The position numbers were made by a program, and so were the translations under genes. A stretch of DNA of 5,957 nt from a bacterium (lineage in GTDB: Bacteria; JAMORN01): assembly GCA_027063545.1 (NCBI GenBank), contig JAMORN010000162.1:1-5957 (forward strand), written 5' to 3'. The notes beneath the pieces were generated by a model. The model was not told where the DNA came from. It made no database searches and was given only the letters and a program-made list of their open reading frames with translations. This document shows positions 5,715 to 5,957 of this stretch, piece by piece (within the stretch, counting starts at the first letter, position 1; each line of letters opens with the position of its first letter).

Positions 5715-5957
5715 AATATCCTACCATTATACCAAACCTATATGTCCTAAGTTCATTCACACCCGGATAATCTCCCTCTTCCTCCGCATAAGAAGCAAAA
5801 CTCACCTTTACGCCTACATATCTAACAAAAAATCCCCATGTAGGATATCCTTGAGAAATCCCTACCATAAAGCCTATAGGAATCCAAGAGACCTCCATAC
5901 CTGTATTTATCTTTTTCCCTAACGCATAATCTCCTGTTAAATAACTTATAGAGAAGG
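5713..5957 (-). CDS. C-terminal fragment of a probable beta-barrel outer-membrane protein (5' end outside window)
   Basis: The frame is open from the window edge to TAG and gives 80 residues. I do not recognise a named family with certainty. The sequence is rich in Gly, Tyr, Phe and Val and short in Lys compared with its neighbours. Alternating hydrophobic/polar strands are visible, for example GFFVRYVGVKVSFASYA, separated by a short acidic loop EEEGDYPG. It ends with TYRFGIMVGY, a final strand with a C-terminal aromatic residue, as expected for a substrate of the BAM machinery. GISQGYPTWGFFVRY resembles the GLNQGYP-type strand of poorly characterised PorV/TraF-like barrel proteins of thermophiles and spirochaetes (from memory). 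An internal ATG at 5898 is not the start, since the same pattern continues upstream. Base composition looks less AT-rich than the neighbouring genes. The DNA glycosylase gene follows after 8 nt. An ordinary beta-rich exported protein is the alternative. Confidence 0.6.
   Translation of the reverse strand, partial: FSISYLTGDYALGKKINTGMEVSWIPIGFMVGISQGYPTWGFFVRYVGVKVSFASYAEEEGDYPGVNELRTYRFGIMVGY

Noticed and set aside
5584-5922. 112-codon plus-strand frame across the glycosylase and barrel genes
   Set aside because: It spans two minus-strand genes and their coupled junction, and its translation shows no coherent domain.
1-5957. tRNA, rRNA, CRISPR, insertion sequence or attachment site
   Set aside because: Nearly all bases are in supported genes. 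No repeat-spacer pattern, cloverleaf, transposase motif or terminal repeats were seen.

Overview
The window is AT-rich and densely coding. It holds two gene sets that converge near position 3940. The ADP-heptose epimerase fragment implies heptose-containing LPS, and the fragment at the far edge looks like a beta-barrel outer-membrane protein, so the host is probably a diderm bacterium. Low G+C, Lys/Glu/Ile-rich proteins and a solute-type glycosyltransferase pair would suit a thermophile or halotolerant thermophile (Dictyoglomus-, Thermotogae-, Hydrogenothermaceae- or WOR-3-like). The genus cannot be fixed from this sequence and the phylum is an inference.

Plus strand, 1-3956: the 3' part of hldD, then a GT-A glycosyltransferase resembling mannosylglycerate/glucosylglycerate synthases, a GT4 (GT-B) glycosyltransferase, and a HAD-superfamily hydrolase. 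The gaps are 17, 2 and 5 nt, and two of the Shine-Dalgarno sequences lie inside the last codons of the preceding gene, so this looks like one translationally coupled operon. The likeliest reading is a three-gene cassette that builds a glycerate-based di- or trisaccharide solute of the glucosylglycerate / mannosylglycerate / mannosylglucosylglycerate type. GT-A would add the first sugar to glycerate or phosphoglycerate, GT4 the second, and the HAD enzyme would remove a phosphate. The substrates are not proven by sequence.

Minus strand, 5957-3918: the 3' end of a probable beta-barrel protein gene, a HhH-GPD DNA glycosylase of the endonuclease III-related MagIII/COG2231 type that appears to lack both the lyase lysine and a full four-cysteine Fe-S motif, and queA for queuosine synthesis. 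The first two genes are 8 nt apart; queA follows 35 nt later after a small AT-rich hairpin. queA and the HAD gene overlap tail to tail by 39 bp with no recognisable terminator.

No RNA gene, CRISPR array, insertion sequence or long intergenic region was seen. The most interesting part is the GT-A/GT4/HAD cassette, especially the HAD protein, whose motif I lacks the usual second aspartate.
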